Shown here in pieces: positions 35,211 through 46,506 of a stretch of DNA of 64,000 nucleotides. The notes under the pieces were generated by a model. The model saw only the letters and a program-made list of their open reading frames with translations. It searched no databases and was not told where the DNA came from. Made by a program: the position numbers and the translations under genes. The stretch comes from Buxus sempervirens (taxonomy: Eukaryota > Streptophyta > Magnoliopsida > Buxales > Buxaceae), in contig OX387194.1 of NCBI GenBank assembly GCA_947561395.2, positions 20,632,048-20,696,047 of the forward strand, read 5' to 3'. Positions within the stretch are counted from its first letter, which is position 1. Each line of letters opens with the position of its first letter.

Positions 35211-36877
35211 CATTCCAACTCTCTTCATGGTGAAAACACTTGGTATGTTGACAGTGGTGCAAAGCAGCATGTGGCTGCTGACATTTCTAACCTTCACCAA
35301 ACTGAGCCATACCAGGGAGATGACAAAGTATTTGTGGGCAATGGTAATGGTTTACAAATTATGCTACTGCTAAAATTAAATTAAATGGATCTAGGTCAAC
35401 CCTTCATCTAAAACGTGTTTTATATTGTCCTTAAGCCTCAGCTAATCTTTTGTCTATTAATCAGTTATATGTAGACAACAATTTCAACTTTGTACTCGCT
35501 CTATTTTTTTTGTCAAGGACAATCTCACGGGAAGAAAATTTCTAACGGGTCAGAATGAAGGTGCCTTTACTGTAACCTTATTCAAGCTGATCAGAAGTCT
35601 ACCAATAAGTCTCATTCAAGTGTTGCTCTTGTAAGTGTACACACTACTCTGATGTGTGGCATGCAAGCAAGATTGGGTCATCCCTCCTCAAAGGTCACGA
35701 AGATTGTAGTTTAAGTCTTTTAATTTACCATTTCAGGGTCCTTTAATCTTGAACCTGTTTGTCAGTCTTGTTTAATGGGAAAAACCAAACTATTACCGTT
35801 TGGTGAATCCTCTTGTGTTACTACATCTCCTTGAAGCTTGTGCATTTGAACGTTTGAGTCTCAACTTTCATGTCTTCTAAAGGTCATCGTTATTATGTTC
35901 TTTTCATAGATGACAACTCTCAATTTTACATGGTTGTATCTCATTAGAAATAAATCTAAAGTTTTCTCATGTTTCATACACTTTAATCCTCAGTTGAGAA
36001 TCATTTTTCAACAACGATCAAACAACTTCAATGTGATAATGGTGGTGAGTATCTTTCTCATAAATTTCAAGACTTTCTTTGTAAATATGCATTTATCAAC
36101 GTATTTCATGTCCATATACCTCTCAGCAGAATGGTTTAGCTGAGCAGAAACATAGAAACATAATGGAAATTGGGCTCTCATTATTGGTTCAATCAAATTT
36201 ACCAACAAAGTTTTGGGTTGATGCCTTCATGACTGCAATTTATCTTATAAACCGTACTCCCGCACCAATTTTAAATCACATATCCCCTTATTTTAAATTG
36301 TTTGCACAACCACCAGATTATTCTTTCTTAAGAACGTTTGGGTGTGCTTGCTACTCATTGTTAAGACCATATGCCATGCATAAGTTAGCCTTCCATAGCA
36401 AACAATGCATATTTCTTGGTTATTCTTCAAGGCATCAGGGGTATCGTTGCCTCAATCCTGTCTCAAAATATATATTTCTCTTGCAATATCGCTTTTGATG
36501 AACACATCCAACTAAGATTTGGCTCTCTTCTACTTCTCTTGATACATTGGATGATCCCACGACATATCTTTTGAACTTACTCCTTTTAATTCCCAATTAC
36601 AATCCATTTACAAAATTCTCCTTCAGACAATCCACCACCATCCTTAATTAGCCGTGCCTTGTCACAATCCCTAGACATAGATCAGACCTTGTTGATCCCC
36701 ACTACATCTCCACTCCTCCTCTATCCAATCTTTCCCAACATCATATTTCATATGATAATTAGGTCAAAGCTTGGTTCAATTCGTTCCAAATAGTTTCTAG
36801 ATTTTCAAATTTTTTATGCTTCTAAACACCCCATGCATGGATATACCAACGTACTTAAATTCTGTTAAACCAAGCAG
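35211..36877 (+). pseudogene. Copia protease and integrase, broken
   Basis: Protease active-site DSGA is at 35250-35261 within WYVDSGAKQHV. Integrase pieces follow in shifting frames: a CDNGGEYLSHKF-like motif near 36030-36070 and, in the frame 36163-36498, the end of the core with NRTPAP and TFGCACYSLLRP. Stops and frameshifts separate the pieces. The 3' end is displaced by the solo LTR that starts at 36878. Confidence 0.82.
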
Positions 36878-37384
36878 TGTAAAATCCCAAACCCAATTAT
36901 ATCTTAATTATTAAGTTTATTGATTTAATTGGGCTCATTAGACTAATTAAAGACTTGTTATATGAAAGTGAGGTGGAACCGTGGAAGTGGATCATGCCTG
37001 AAAATTGTGGGAAACAAATTGAAGGATATTGAAGGTTATTAAGGTAAGCTTAATTAAGGTTATGTCTAAGTTTCAATTGGCTAAGGTACCCTCCAAGTAG
37101 TTCTAGTAAAGTAGGAATCAAATTCTAAAAATTTGAAGCTAAATATGGAAAATTAGCCTTAACGCGCGGACCTTGAATTGCGCGTCGAGCAAACGCTTGA
37201 GCAGAGTCCCTATCGCGTACAGATCACGTGCGCGCGTCGAGTTAATTCTACCAAACTTGTTGGATAAAATTTTAACGCCTGAACGTCCAAACCTTAACGT
37301 TCGCGCGTTCAGTACAAAATTTCTAGATTTATTATTTTGTACTTAGATTTGAATTGCAACACTCCTAGATTCTTTTTAAACCCT

Positions 37385-37705
37385 CATTAAGACCAATTTG
37401 GTCCAAATATACCTAAGGTAACCCCATTTAAACCTAACGTATCCCCCATGTAAACCTAAGGTACCCCCCAAACATAACCAAGGTAACCCCCAAGTATACT
37501 CAAAGTACACCCCTTGTATACCTAAGGTACCCCCCTTGTATTACCTAAGGTACCCCCAAGTATAACTAAGGTACACCCCCAAGCATACCTAAGGTATAAC
37601 CCCCTTGAATAACTAAATTAAACCCCAAATAACACCAAGGTACTCCCACATAACACTAAGGTACCCCGCACATAATACTAAGGTACCCCCTTGATAACCC
37701 TTAAA
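37385..37705. repeat. Degenerate ~22-bp minisatellite (CCTAAGGTACCCCC)
   Basis: About 14 imperfect units of the type ACCTAAGGTACCCCCAAGTA, with insertions and point changes, lie inside the solo LTR. Confidence 0.85.
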
Positions 37706-38389
37706 CCCAAGGGTTTAGTTGGAATAGAAGCTTTGTTGAGCGGCAATTTTGAAAGAAAAAAGAAGGGCATATAAAACCATACCTTAGCTAAATTTGTTAA
37801 TGTTGAAACACTCTTTATTGGGCTTGTAGAGCAAGGAGAAGGAGTGAGGTTTGTTGAAGGCTAGAAGAAGAAGAATGGAGATTAAAGGGGGATTTCATCT
37901 TGAGGATTGAGCTTCTCCACTAGACGAGTTCACTAACAGTAAGTAGCAACTTTTCAAACCAAAATGAGTTCACTAAATTTCGTATTTATCTCTCTTAGGG
38001 TTTGGTTGAGCTGAGAATTTACTTGCATGTTGATTTTAGCTTCTAAATTTCTTAGGGTTTTGGTTGTTAAAACATTGGTTGCTTGTTTTGCTAATGATTT
38101 AACAAGGATTTCGACCTACATTGAGCATGTTTTAACTTTGGGTACAACATAGATTTTGTTTGGATTTGGTTTAAACCATGGATTTGATGAGATTCTTGTT
38201 TTAGCAAGATTTTAAAGTTGTTTTGATGTGATTGATTATGTTCGATGATTTATTGTTGTGCTTTGGGTATATTGTTTAGTGATCAATGTTTTAGAATGAT
38301 GAGAATTCAAGTTAGAATGGTTTCTTTGAGTTTAGAACTGAAAAAGTCAAAGAAAAATGAAGTTTGAAAATTTTTCCTGAGCTGTATAT

Positions 38390-38680
38390 TAAATCCTGAA
38401 TTTCGTAGATTAATCGCAAAGTCAATCGTGAGTTATAGATTAATCGTAGAGTTAATCCTGAGAAGTTTTTGTGAAATTTAACTTTCGGGAAAGCTAATCG
38501 CAGATTCGTAGATTAATTGTGAAGCTAATCGCAAGATGTAGATTAATCGTGGAGTTAATCCTGAGAAAATTTTGGAAATTTGACTTCAAGAAAGTTAATT
38601 GCGGATTTCTAGATTAATCACGAGTCATAATATTGAACTGTAGATTAATCACCAATTTTGTAGATTAATTGTGGAAAGAT
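38390..38680. repeat. Degenerate GTAGATTAATCG repeat array
   Basis: At least seven copies of the word GTAGATTAAT(C/T) alternate with GAGTTAATCCTGAG or GCTAATCGCA variants at irregular spacing. A larger unit of about 120 bp (with AATTT.ACTT) seems to be repeated twice. Confidence 0.78.
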
Positions 38681-40165
38681 AGATTTTTGTTATTTTGATT
38701 ATTTAACTTAGTTTTCAATTCTAAATGATTTTTAAGTAAATCCAATACATGTACAAATAAAAATTGGGTGTTTGTAAGTGGTTTTCACTGACAAAAGTAT
38801 TGGATAAAAATTATAGAACATTTTGGGCACATTTACTGAAAAAGGTCATGATTTGATTTTAAAGAGTAAATTGGTTCTTACAATTACTTTTACTCACATT
38901 GGTTTGTTTCTAAACTTGTAAAAGAATGTTTAAAAATGATTTGGACTTGTGAAAGGATATACGGAAGTATGTGATTTGGATAATGAAGCTGAGGCTTATT
39001 GTGGATTTGAAAAGGGGCTGGAAGCCCATGGTATTTTGAAAGGCAGTGAGGCCTAGGGATTTAAAGGAAAGGAACATGAGGTTCACTTTGAATGGTTTTG
39101 TATTTTGGGCAAATGGTGCATTTATGAGATTTATTTAATAAAAATGTTTTGATTGGTTTACCATGAGTTTGTATTGAGTCTGGTGGGCATAAAGATGGTT
39201 ATGGATCCATGGTCAATCTAGTCAGTATATTAGTAATGGCTTGTTGAATTAACACCCGGGACACATCTGCGTTCCACCGTGTTGGATCAATGCGGCCTTC
39301 TTGTGTGATAATTAAGCTGCAGCAACACGTTCCAGCATGTGTGATTGACGAGGTCTCCTTGTGTATGTGTTCTGGTTATATTGTTGGATGGTCGCAGTTG
39401 ACTGGGTTGTCTCTTGCCAGCCCATGTGTGGGTGCTCCACTTGGGGTGATGACCGTGTTTGGTTTCTACCCGCGAGTCGTGAGATGGCAAATTGGTTGAA
39501 AGTGGTTATCTCGATTTATAGACACACTAATCCATGAGTCTTGCACAGACACTTTATATTGAGGTTTGTTTTGTGATATTGAATTGCAATCCTTATATGG
39601 TTTTGATTTGTTCTTGGAGCATAGTATGCGAGCACGTATCTTTTATTATTGAAAGTTGCATAAACTGATTTGCACCATGCATGTTGCTACTTTCTGCGAC
39701 GTTAGTCTCACACTTGTTTTTTTTTACTGGGTTTGTTTTCAGATCCTCCTGGAGAGCTATGTCTTGGGGCAGAGATTGAGGGAGAGTTCGAGTATAGGCT
39801 TGCAGATTATTATTACCCATTATAGGGTTCTTTTTATTTGGACATGTACTTGTTACTTTTTGGATTATAGACTTGAGAGTTACTTTTGTATATGATTGTA
39901 CATATGAGAGAGAGTGTGCATGAACACTTTAGTTATCTTTTTTAATTCACCCCATGTATCACATCCTTGAGGTTATCTATATAGATGATGTTTTTGGATT
40001 AGACGATCTAAATCATGCACACAACCACTATTCGTTGTGTTGTTCACTCTGATAAATTGTCATATATTGTCATGATTATGTTAATCAAGTTATTGTGGGC
40101 CCATAAGTAAGACTCGGGGATGGGTTTGTGCCCCGTATGGGCAAACTTGGTTTCGGGGCGCTACA

Positions 40166-41188
40166 ACTAGATTCTCTCAAGCTGTTTTGTTACAAGAAAG
40201 GCAACAAGCTATTCAGCATGAATTTGAAACACTCCTTGCCAATGATACATGGGATCTTGTGCCACGACCCACTGAACACAATATTATTCAAACCAAATGG
40301 GTTTAAAAGATCAAACAAAAGGCAGATGGTAGCATCAATTAATACAAGGCACAATTGGCGGGTAAGGGGTTTCAACAGGAGGATGATGTTGATTTTGCCA
40401 AGACATTTAGTCTCGTGAAAAACCTGTTATGATGCGAGTAGCTTGGCTCTATCTGTATTGTTTGGATGGCCAATTTTGTAGTATGATGTTTCCAATGCTT
40501 TTTTTCATCAAAACTTGAAGAGGAGGTGTTTATTTAGCAGCCTCGCAGTTTTATTGATCCTACATTCCCTGAGCACTTCTGTCGCCTTAAAAAGGCCTCT
40601 ATGGTCTCAAACAGACACCTAGGGTGTGGTTTCTTCCATTTTCAACCAGCTTACTTGATCTCAACTTCATATTATCACCTGTTGACCGCTCCTCCATATC
40701 CTCATCTATGTTGATGATTTACTCATCAATGGTCCATGTTCCATTTTTATACAGACCCTTGTTACACAAATTAAACAGGCATTTGCTTTGAACGATCTCG
40801 GAAATCTTGGGTATTTCTTTGGAATTGAAGCTTCAAGGGATGCACATGGACTTCACTTGTAACAAAGCAAATACATTCTTGATAATTCTTCATCGCTCGA
40901 GGATGATTGGTGCAAACCACACCCTGCTTCTTGTATTTCAAGAGCTAAGCTCTTTGCCAAAAATGATGAACCAGTAGAGGATGCCAAGACTCATAGGCAA
41001 CTTGTTGGGGCACTTTAATATTGCACTTTAACACACCCAGATATTGCCTACTCTGTAAATCAGCTATGTCGGCATCTCCACTCACCTACTGCTGTTCACT
41101 AAAAATCCACGGAGGAAGTCCTAGGCTATCTTAAAGGAATAATAGTTCATGGTTTATAATTTATTAAAGGTACAATCAGTCTTCACGC
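40166..41188 (+). pseudogene. Copia reverse transcriptase, broken
   Basis: Motifs in order: ANDTWDLVPRPTEHNIIQTKWV, split here as ANDTWDLVPRP and IIQTKWV, then KQKADGSIN, GFQQEDDVDFAKTFS, the catalytic YVDDLL-like site (TATGTTGATGATTTACTC at 40707-40724) and THPDIAYSVNQLCRHLHSPT. Several stops and frame changes interrupt it. It ends abruptly at GTISLH where the Tat-like LTR begins. Confidence 0.85.
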
Positions 41189-41722
41189 TGTCAGAACCCC
41201 AATTTTGGGGGTTTTAATTGCGAAAATAGAAAAAGGAATTTTTTGAAATTAAGTTCAAAAATAGGGTGAAAGTGAAATTTTTAAAATTAATTTTTTACCG
41301 TTAAGTTTTCAAAATATAAAAAATGGAATTAACTTTATTGAATTTACAAAAATTTGCCCCTGGATTTCAACGAACATATTCCTTCTTTGTTTGTTCGTTG
41401 GTTGCCATTTTGGCAACCAAAACCAAGGGAAATCATTCTAAAAATGAATCCCAAATTAAGAAAGAAAGGAGAAGGTTTTCTGAGGATTACAACAGATTTT
41501 CAAACTTCCAAAAAAATTTTTAGTCGACTGGTGGCTTGCCGACAGAAGCCAAAATTTTGCTCTCTAATGAATCTCTTTCTATTTCTCTTGGTCTAAAATC
41601 TTCTGAGAAAGCTGGAGATTTTTCTTTCCTTTTGGGTGGTTGAAGCTCCCGATTTCTCTCTCTTCTGTTTCCTTTCAAACAACAACTTCCCTGCTCATGA
41701 AGAAGGATCTTGGGCTGGAAAC

Positions 41723-42936
41723 ATGGTTCAAAGTATCGTACCAACGTGCCGTATCAGACGATCTAAAAATGGAAACGTATCAAGGATACGCACAGATACG
41801 CACTAAAATGGTGGATACGGTAGATACATAGAACAAAACCTATCTAGATAGAAACATAAGTTAAAAATATGTCAAATAAACATGTTTCTAGCATCATAGG
41901 GCTATACAAAGAGTATTTACGTATTATGGAAGCAAATAGGCATACGCGAAAATGAATGATAATTATAATAAAAGCTATAAAAAGGCTAGATAAACCAATA
42001 AATAAAGTTAAAAAATTCATTCATGTAATGTAAGCAACACATTAAGTCAATAACATTTAAAACATCAAAATCAACAATACATAACTGTCATAACATAACG
42101 TTCTTCATAATTCATTGCATACAAATATTTGGTTGCAAAATTCAAAAATGCAAAGCTACCCAATAGTCAAACCATGTAAATGGCATCACCCAACATCCCA
42201 ACCTCTCTTAGGAAAAAAAGTAAAACCCAAACATCAAATTTAATAAAAATAAAATATTTTTTCCCATATTTTTAATTAATATTTTGCAAAAACAATTATT
42301 AAAAATAATTTTATTGATGAAAAAATTGCAAGAATCATAGGGGTGATAGATCAACTCCATGTGCATCTCATATAAAAAATTAAAGAAAAACCGTTAAGAT
42401 TTATATAGTTTTTTTCCAAAATAAAAAAGGCATTTTCGCAACTTTTTTTTTCAGATTGCAAAAAAATTTGATTTTTTACTCAAAAAGGCAATTTCGATCT
42501 ATGGATTTCACTTCAAATCGACAGATTCATACAAAACATTGTCAAACCATGTTTAAATATGAAAAAATAATGATTTAGATTAAAAAAATTGAAAATCTAC
42601 AATACTTGTCAAAACTGTACACGTTTTTTTATTTCTTTTGCTTGATTCGTTGTCTGAAGTTGTTTTGCAGAAATTCCAGCCCTAATTAGGTTGAAAATTG
42701 ATAGAGAATAATGGGGTATCACAGATTTTCGAAAGGGTTTTTTAGTGGGGAGCTATGTTCATTCTTTTAAAACGTGAAAGCCTTGCGTTTTCACGTTTCA
42801 TTTTTTGTGCTTTAGTATTGACTGTATCGAGCAATATAGTCGATACAGCCTATTTCACGAAACAGGATAGTATATTGTGCCAATAGGCATGATACACGAT
42901 ACGTACCGAGCGATACGCTCGATACGGCACGATACT
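41723..42936 (-). mobile_element. 1214-bp hAT deletion derivative (copy C)
   Basis: The ends match the large hAT copies at 54584-64000: left CATGGTTCAAAGTATCG, right CGATACTTAATACCATG, inverted to each other. The 8-bp duplication GCTGGAAA (41715-41722 and 42937-42944) is perfect. The left ~450 bp equals the 3' end of copy B and the right ~760 bp equals its 5' end; the join near 42170 drops the whole transposase gene. It is therefore a non-autonomous internal-deletion product that needs a transposase from elsewhere. Confidence 0.92.
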
Positions 42937-43979
42937 TAATACCATGGCTGGAAAAAACCCATCTCTTTTGTTGGTCGCAACTCTCTCTCACAATCTTCTC
43001 CTGCTGGAAACGAGCCTCTGTTTCTCTCTCTGTCTCGCAAGCTCTCTCGCCCCATCTCTCTGTCGTGCTCACTCCATCTCTATGTCGCACTTTCTATTTC
43101 TCACCATCACCTGCAGCAACTCTCTCGCTGCAGTCGTTTCCCCTCTCGCCGTCTCTCTTCGTCGTAGGAGAGTTCTCAGGCCGTCGCATGCTCCACTGTT
43201 AACCTCTCTGTTTCACATCTACTGCTAATATCTCTCCGTCGCTGGAATACTTTCACATTGTCGCAGCAGCATAAATATTCTTTAGTTGCATCTCACCTTC
43301 TGAGCAGGCTCCCTCCGCGGCAATTGATCTGTGTCTTCCAAACAATTTTTCTTCTACACAAGTTGTCTTCCTGTTCGGCCATAGACTTGCCTTCATTTGC
43401 TGGAATCAGAGTTGCAAGATCTCATAGGCATTCTTACTTGTCTGAACCAGGTAATCCTCTAGTTGTTACTCTTTCTATGATGCCTTGGGTGGTCCTTTCT
43501 TGCATTTTAGATTAATTTAGTCAAAATGTATGTGATAGGATTTTTATGAGAGTTGTTGCTGTTTTGGTTTAATTATTCTGCTGAATGCTTTAATTGTAAT
43601 AAGGCTTGTTTCAATTCAGTAATGCCATTATGGACTGTTCTTTCGGAAGCTCTCTATTTTATGTCTCAATTGTTTTAGGATGGGATAGAATCTGTGTTTA
43701 GTTTTTAGGATTTGCTTGATAACTAGGTCATTTGTTTTTTAAAACTTTTTTGGTATTTACTGTAGCTTCATCACTTGGGTTAGTGTGTTTATAATTGTCA
43801 TTGTGGAATGCAAATTTCAATGGGTTTCGGTCCTATATGTATGTATATTATTCCATGATCATTATTTTCAGATTAACTAGTTAGTGTTTGTAGTTTATTT
43901 ATTCCATTATTTTATAGATTATTTGTCTCTCATACCATCTAATCCATCCTAGTAATATTATTTCCCTCATTAAGGTTAG

Positions 43980-44590
43980 GTATCTATTTAGAAATCTCAA
44001 AATAAAATAAAATAAAAGGAAAAAAAAATGAAAAAAATGAAATTAGAATCTTGTATTTTATAAAATCTGAATTTAATATTTTAATTTTAGGAATTTAAAG
44101 TTTTAGGAATTTTGTATATATAGGATTTTAGAAATACTTTATTTGTACAAATTCCAGTTAAATTAGAAGCTTTCCCTTTTTAGGACTTGTAAATATTATG
44201 ATTTTTTTTTTTTATGAAAAAGAAAATTTTAGATGCTTTAAGAATTGTAAAATTTTCTGTTTGCAACTTTAAATTTTTATAAATTTGTAAATATTAGGAT
44301 TTTAGAAATAATCCCCTTGTATGAAATTTAGGAAACTTAGAAATTTTTTCTTTTTTTAAGATTTGTATATATTAGCAAATTTAGAAACACTTAGAAATTT
44401 TTACTTTTTTACTTAACTTAGAAACTTTCTTTTTTTTAATTTTAGAAGTCTGTAAATTTTAGAATTTTAGAAATATTCCACTTGTATAAAATTTAGCAAA
44501 CTTAGAAATTTCCCTATTTTAGGATTTGTAAATATTTTTCATTAGAATTTAAGGAAATTATAAATAAATAAAATTTTCAGGGTGAAATTC
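43980..44590. repeat. AT-rich degenerate repeats within Tat-like LTR
   Basis: Repeated variants of GGATTTGTAAATATTAG, TTTAGAAAT and AAACTTAGAAATTTT follow each other at 30-90-bp spacing. Unit boundaries are unclear. Confidence 0.6.
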
Positions 44591-44806
44591 AGATAAGGTA
44601 ATTGGTTTATTGAACCAAGGGTGGTTGGGTGCCTAACACCTTCCCAACCACTTAATTGAACCCCCTAACCCAAAATCTGGTTGGACCAAATTTTAAATTC
44701 TCAATTAAATAATTAATTTTCTTAGTGTCCATCCACACCCAAAATTGAACCATGGATGGTGGCGACTCCATTGACCTGAACTAACCCCACGGACCGTGTT
44801 CCCACA

Positions 44807-45235
44807 CATGTGTATCATGACTCTGATTGGGTAAGGGATCACACTTTCAAACAAGGCTATTGGCGTCTTCTTGGGACCATGTCTTATATCATTGTGTACA
44901 AAGAAGCGAAGTGTTGTCTCTTAGTCAAGCACAGAGGTTGAATATCAAGCATTGGCTATGGTTGTTGTAGAGTGCATTGGATATGCATGTTGCTTCAAGA
45001 TCTTTGTGTCCCTCTTCTTTCCCCTCCTACAATATGGTGCGATAATCAAAGTGTCATTACACTCACTACTAACCTAGTTTATCATGCTAGCACTAAACAT
45101 ATTGAAGTTGATTTCCATTTTATTTGCAAGAAGGTGATTAATGATGATGTGTGTATTCACTATCTCTCTATCGTTGATCAAGTCGTAGATATCTTTATGA
45201 AGCACTTGACCTCCCCTCCTGGTTCCAATTTTTGA
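44807..45235 (+). pseudogene. Copia RNase H end, broken
   Basis: DSDWVRD (from about 44818) and the region ending in a long open frame 44972-45235 (CDNQSVITLTTNLVYHASTK, then HIEVDFHFI) are the standard RNase H end of copia pol. Frameshifts lie around 44900-44970. This is the continuation of the pol interrupted at 41188. Confidence 0.82.
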
Positions 45236-45296
45236 ATGACAAACTCATAGCATGTTCCCATTTGTTTTCTGTGTAATGGTGGTGGTGTTTGTTTTG

Positions 45297-45339
45297 GGGG
45301 GGGGGGGGGGGGGGCGGCGGCGCGGCGCGGACCGGGCAG
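45297..45339. repeat. G18 run and CGG-rich block before 3' LTR
   Basis: Eighteen G's (45297-45314) are followed by a GC-only stretch built of CGG and CGCGG words up to 45335. A short G run fits a copia polypurine tract; the GC block between tract and LTR does not. Confidence 0.85.
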
Positions 45340-45560
45340 TGTTAAGCAATCTACAGGTTCTGCTGTACATACTAGGAATGACACTAATCATGATAAGTGT
45401 ATAGCTATCTCGTAACTTCCTGTAGTTATTCTTTAAGATCTTTTAGATTGTATTTCTAGTATGTATAGCTGTACCTCCATGTAATTAGAATTATAAAAGG
45501 ATAAACAATACAATGGGGCTTGTATCATTTTGATCAGCCCCTTCGCCTCACATTCTTTCA
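45340..45560 (+). repeat. Copia 3' LTR
   Basis: 221 bp from TGTTAAGCAATC to TCTTTCA, homologous over its whole length to 34049-34257. Confidence 0.9.
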
Positions 45561-46202
45561 CTAAGTATCATCACCCTTCATGTGCTTTTGGATAGAAAAC
45601 AACTTCAACAGTCCTCCCTTTCACAATTATACTTGCTTTATCTCCTCTTTACCCAGCCATTCTCATCCTATTATTAACATACTACAAGTTCTGCACATAT
45701 AGGAGCATTGCCATCTGGGTGCACCATATTATCAGTTGAGTGATTTCAGTAATTTAGTTCTCTTAGTGTATTCAAGCCACTAAGTTTCTTTGAATAGAAT
45801 ATCTAAACATAATAATCGTAAAGTCAATCTTCAGTCTTCCATTGAAACTTTGAACAGTGGAATTATGAAGGTCACATCTGTCAAAAGTTAAATTGTCTCT
45901 CCAGGCCCATTCAATGCAGAAAAAAGACAGGATTCCCAGGTCAATTAATCGAACTGTCCCTGTGAGACTGGGTTTAAATCTTGCACATAAACAATGAAAA
46001 ACTCTGAAAGTATTACCATTCCAAAATAGAAGATTCAGATCATACCATCCCTGTATCATTCAACATTGAGACTATGAACTGGTGACCAAAATTGTAGTCA
46101 TTATTGAGAAGATCTGCATCGAAGAAATCAATTTACAATTAACATAAGCGAAAATCCAAGAATGACTATGGAAAATGCAAAACCCATTAAGATTAACAAT
46201 AC
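45561..46202. other. Spacer upstream of the VDAC exons, beyond the copia element
   Basis: I looked here on the - strand for a VDAC first exon and did not find one. No other feature is visible. Confidence 0.4.
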
Positions 46203-46492
46203 TTCATGGTCTTTTCCAGTTTTTAGTGATAAAGACCGGGTAGCAGTAGCCGGTTGGTGACATGGACTCCATTATGCTCTCTTGCACCCATTGGGTTTAA
46301 TCTTTACCAGATTTAAGTGACCTCTTGCTCTCAGATATTTTTAACTGGTGGGTGGATCTCCTGGACTAGTTGGTCAGTCTCTACTTTGGCTGACGGTTTA
46401 GTTAGGGAGGGGCTCTTTGGAATTTTCTATGGCTTTCTGTTGTTATGTAGTCAGTCAATGTGTCCTTTCATATAAAAAGAATTAAATAAATA
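46203..46492 (+). mobile_element. 5'-truncated L1 LINE fragment, 290 bp
   Basis: It is flanked by AAGATTAACAATAC (46189-46202) and AAGATTAACATTAC (46493-46506), 13 of 14 identical. The 3' end (TATAAAAAGAATTAAATAAA) is A-rich, with the 3'-UTR look of plant L1s. No coding part is left. Confidence 0.68.
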
Positions 46493-46506
46493 AAGATTAA
46501 CATTAC

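Larger units (their letters stand above)
36878..40165 (+). mobile_element. 3.3-kb solo LTR, gypsy Tekay/Del-like, nested in copia
   Basis: The insert starts TGTAAAATCCCAAACCC and ends GGTTTCGGGGCGCTACA and has no coding region. Copia integrase lies to its left and copia reverse transcriptase starts directly to its right. Long LTRs with TGTAA..CCC starts and GGGGCG.TACA ends are typical of the Tekay/Del lineage as I remember it. Flanks AGCAG and ACTAG agree at 3 of 5 positions, a weak target duplication. Two degenerate minisatellites lie within. The strand call follows the TG..CA reading and is not independent evidence. Confidence 0.62.
41189..44806 (+). mobile_element. LTR of a Tat/Ogre-like gypsy element, nested in copia
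   Basis: It starts TGTCAGAACCCCAATTTTGG, exactly between copia GTISLH and HDSDWVRD, and ends near CCGTGTTCCCACA. No gag or pol lies within, so it is a solo LTR of about 2.4 kb once the hAT insert (41723-42936) is removed. Words near the 3' end (GTGCCTAACACCTTCCC, GTGTCCATCCACACC, GGTGGCGACTCC) recur at 3031-3190. Left flank CACGC and right flank CACAT/CATGT give no clean duplication, so the right border is good to a few bases only. Confidence 0.6.
34049..45560 (+). mobile_element. Decayed Ty1/copia retrotransposon carrying two nested LTR insertions
   Basis: Short LTRs (34049-34257 and 45340-45560) bound a copia internal region in the usual order: gag, protease, integrase, reverse transcriptase, RNase H. 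TGGTGTTGGAGCC right after the left LTR is a degenerate form of the initiator-Met primer site TGGTATCAGAGCC. A G-rich polypurine tract precedes the right LTR. Many frameshifts and stops make it dead. Removing the two inserts (36878-40165 and 41189-44806) leaves about 4.6 kb, normal for copia. Five-base flanks (CCATG and CTAAG) do not match, so the target duplication is lost or the copy is recombinant. LTRs of ~210 bp suggest an Ale/Retrofit-like lineage, not proven. Confidence 0.88.

Noticed and set aside
37385-37705. Regularly spaced short repeats, considered as a CRISPR-like array
   Set aside because: Units are contiguous and degenerate without unique spacers, the context is a plant LTR, and no cas gene is present.
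39287-39499. Overlapping frames on both strands near 39290-39500
   Set aside because: They lie in the 3' part of the solo LTR, where no protein is expected, and show no domain.
42812-43090. 92-codon - strand frame
   Set aside because: It crosses the right border of hAT copy C into LTR sequence, so it cannot be an ancestral gene.
44972-45235. Stand-alone 87-codon gene
   Set aside because: It is the RNase H end of the copia pol, whose other half lies left of the nested LTR.
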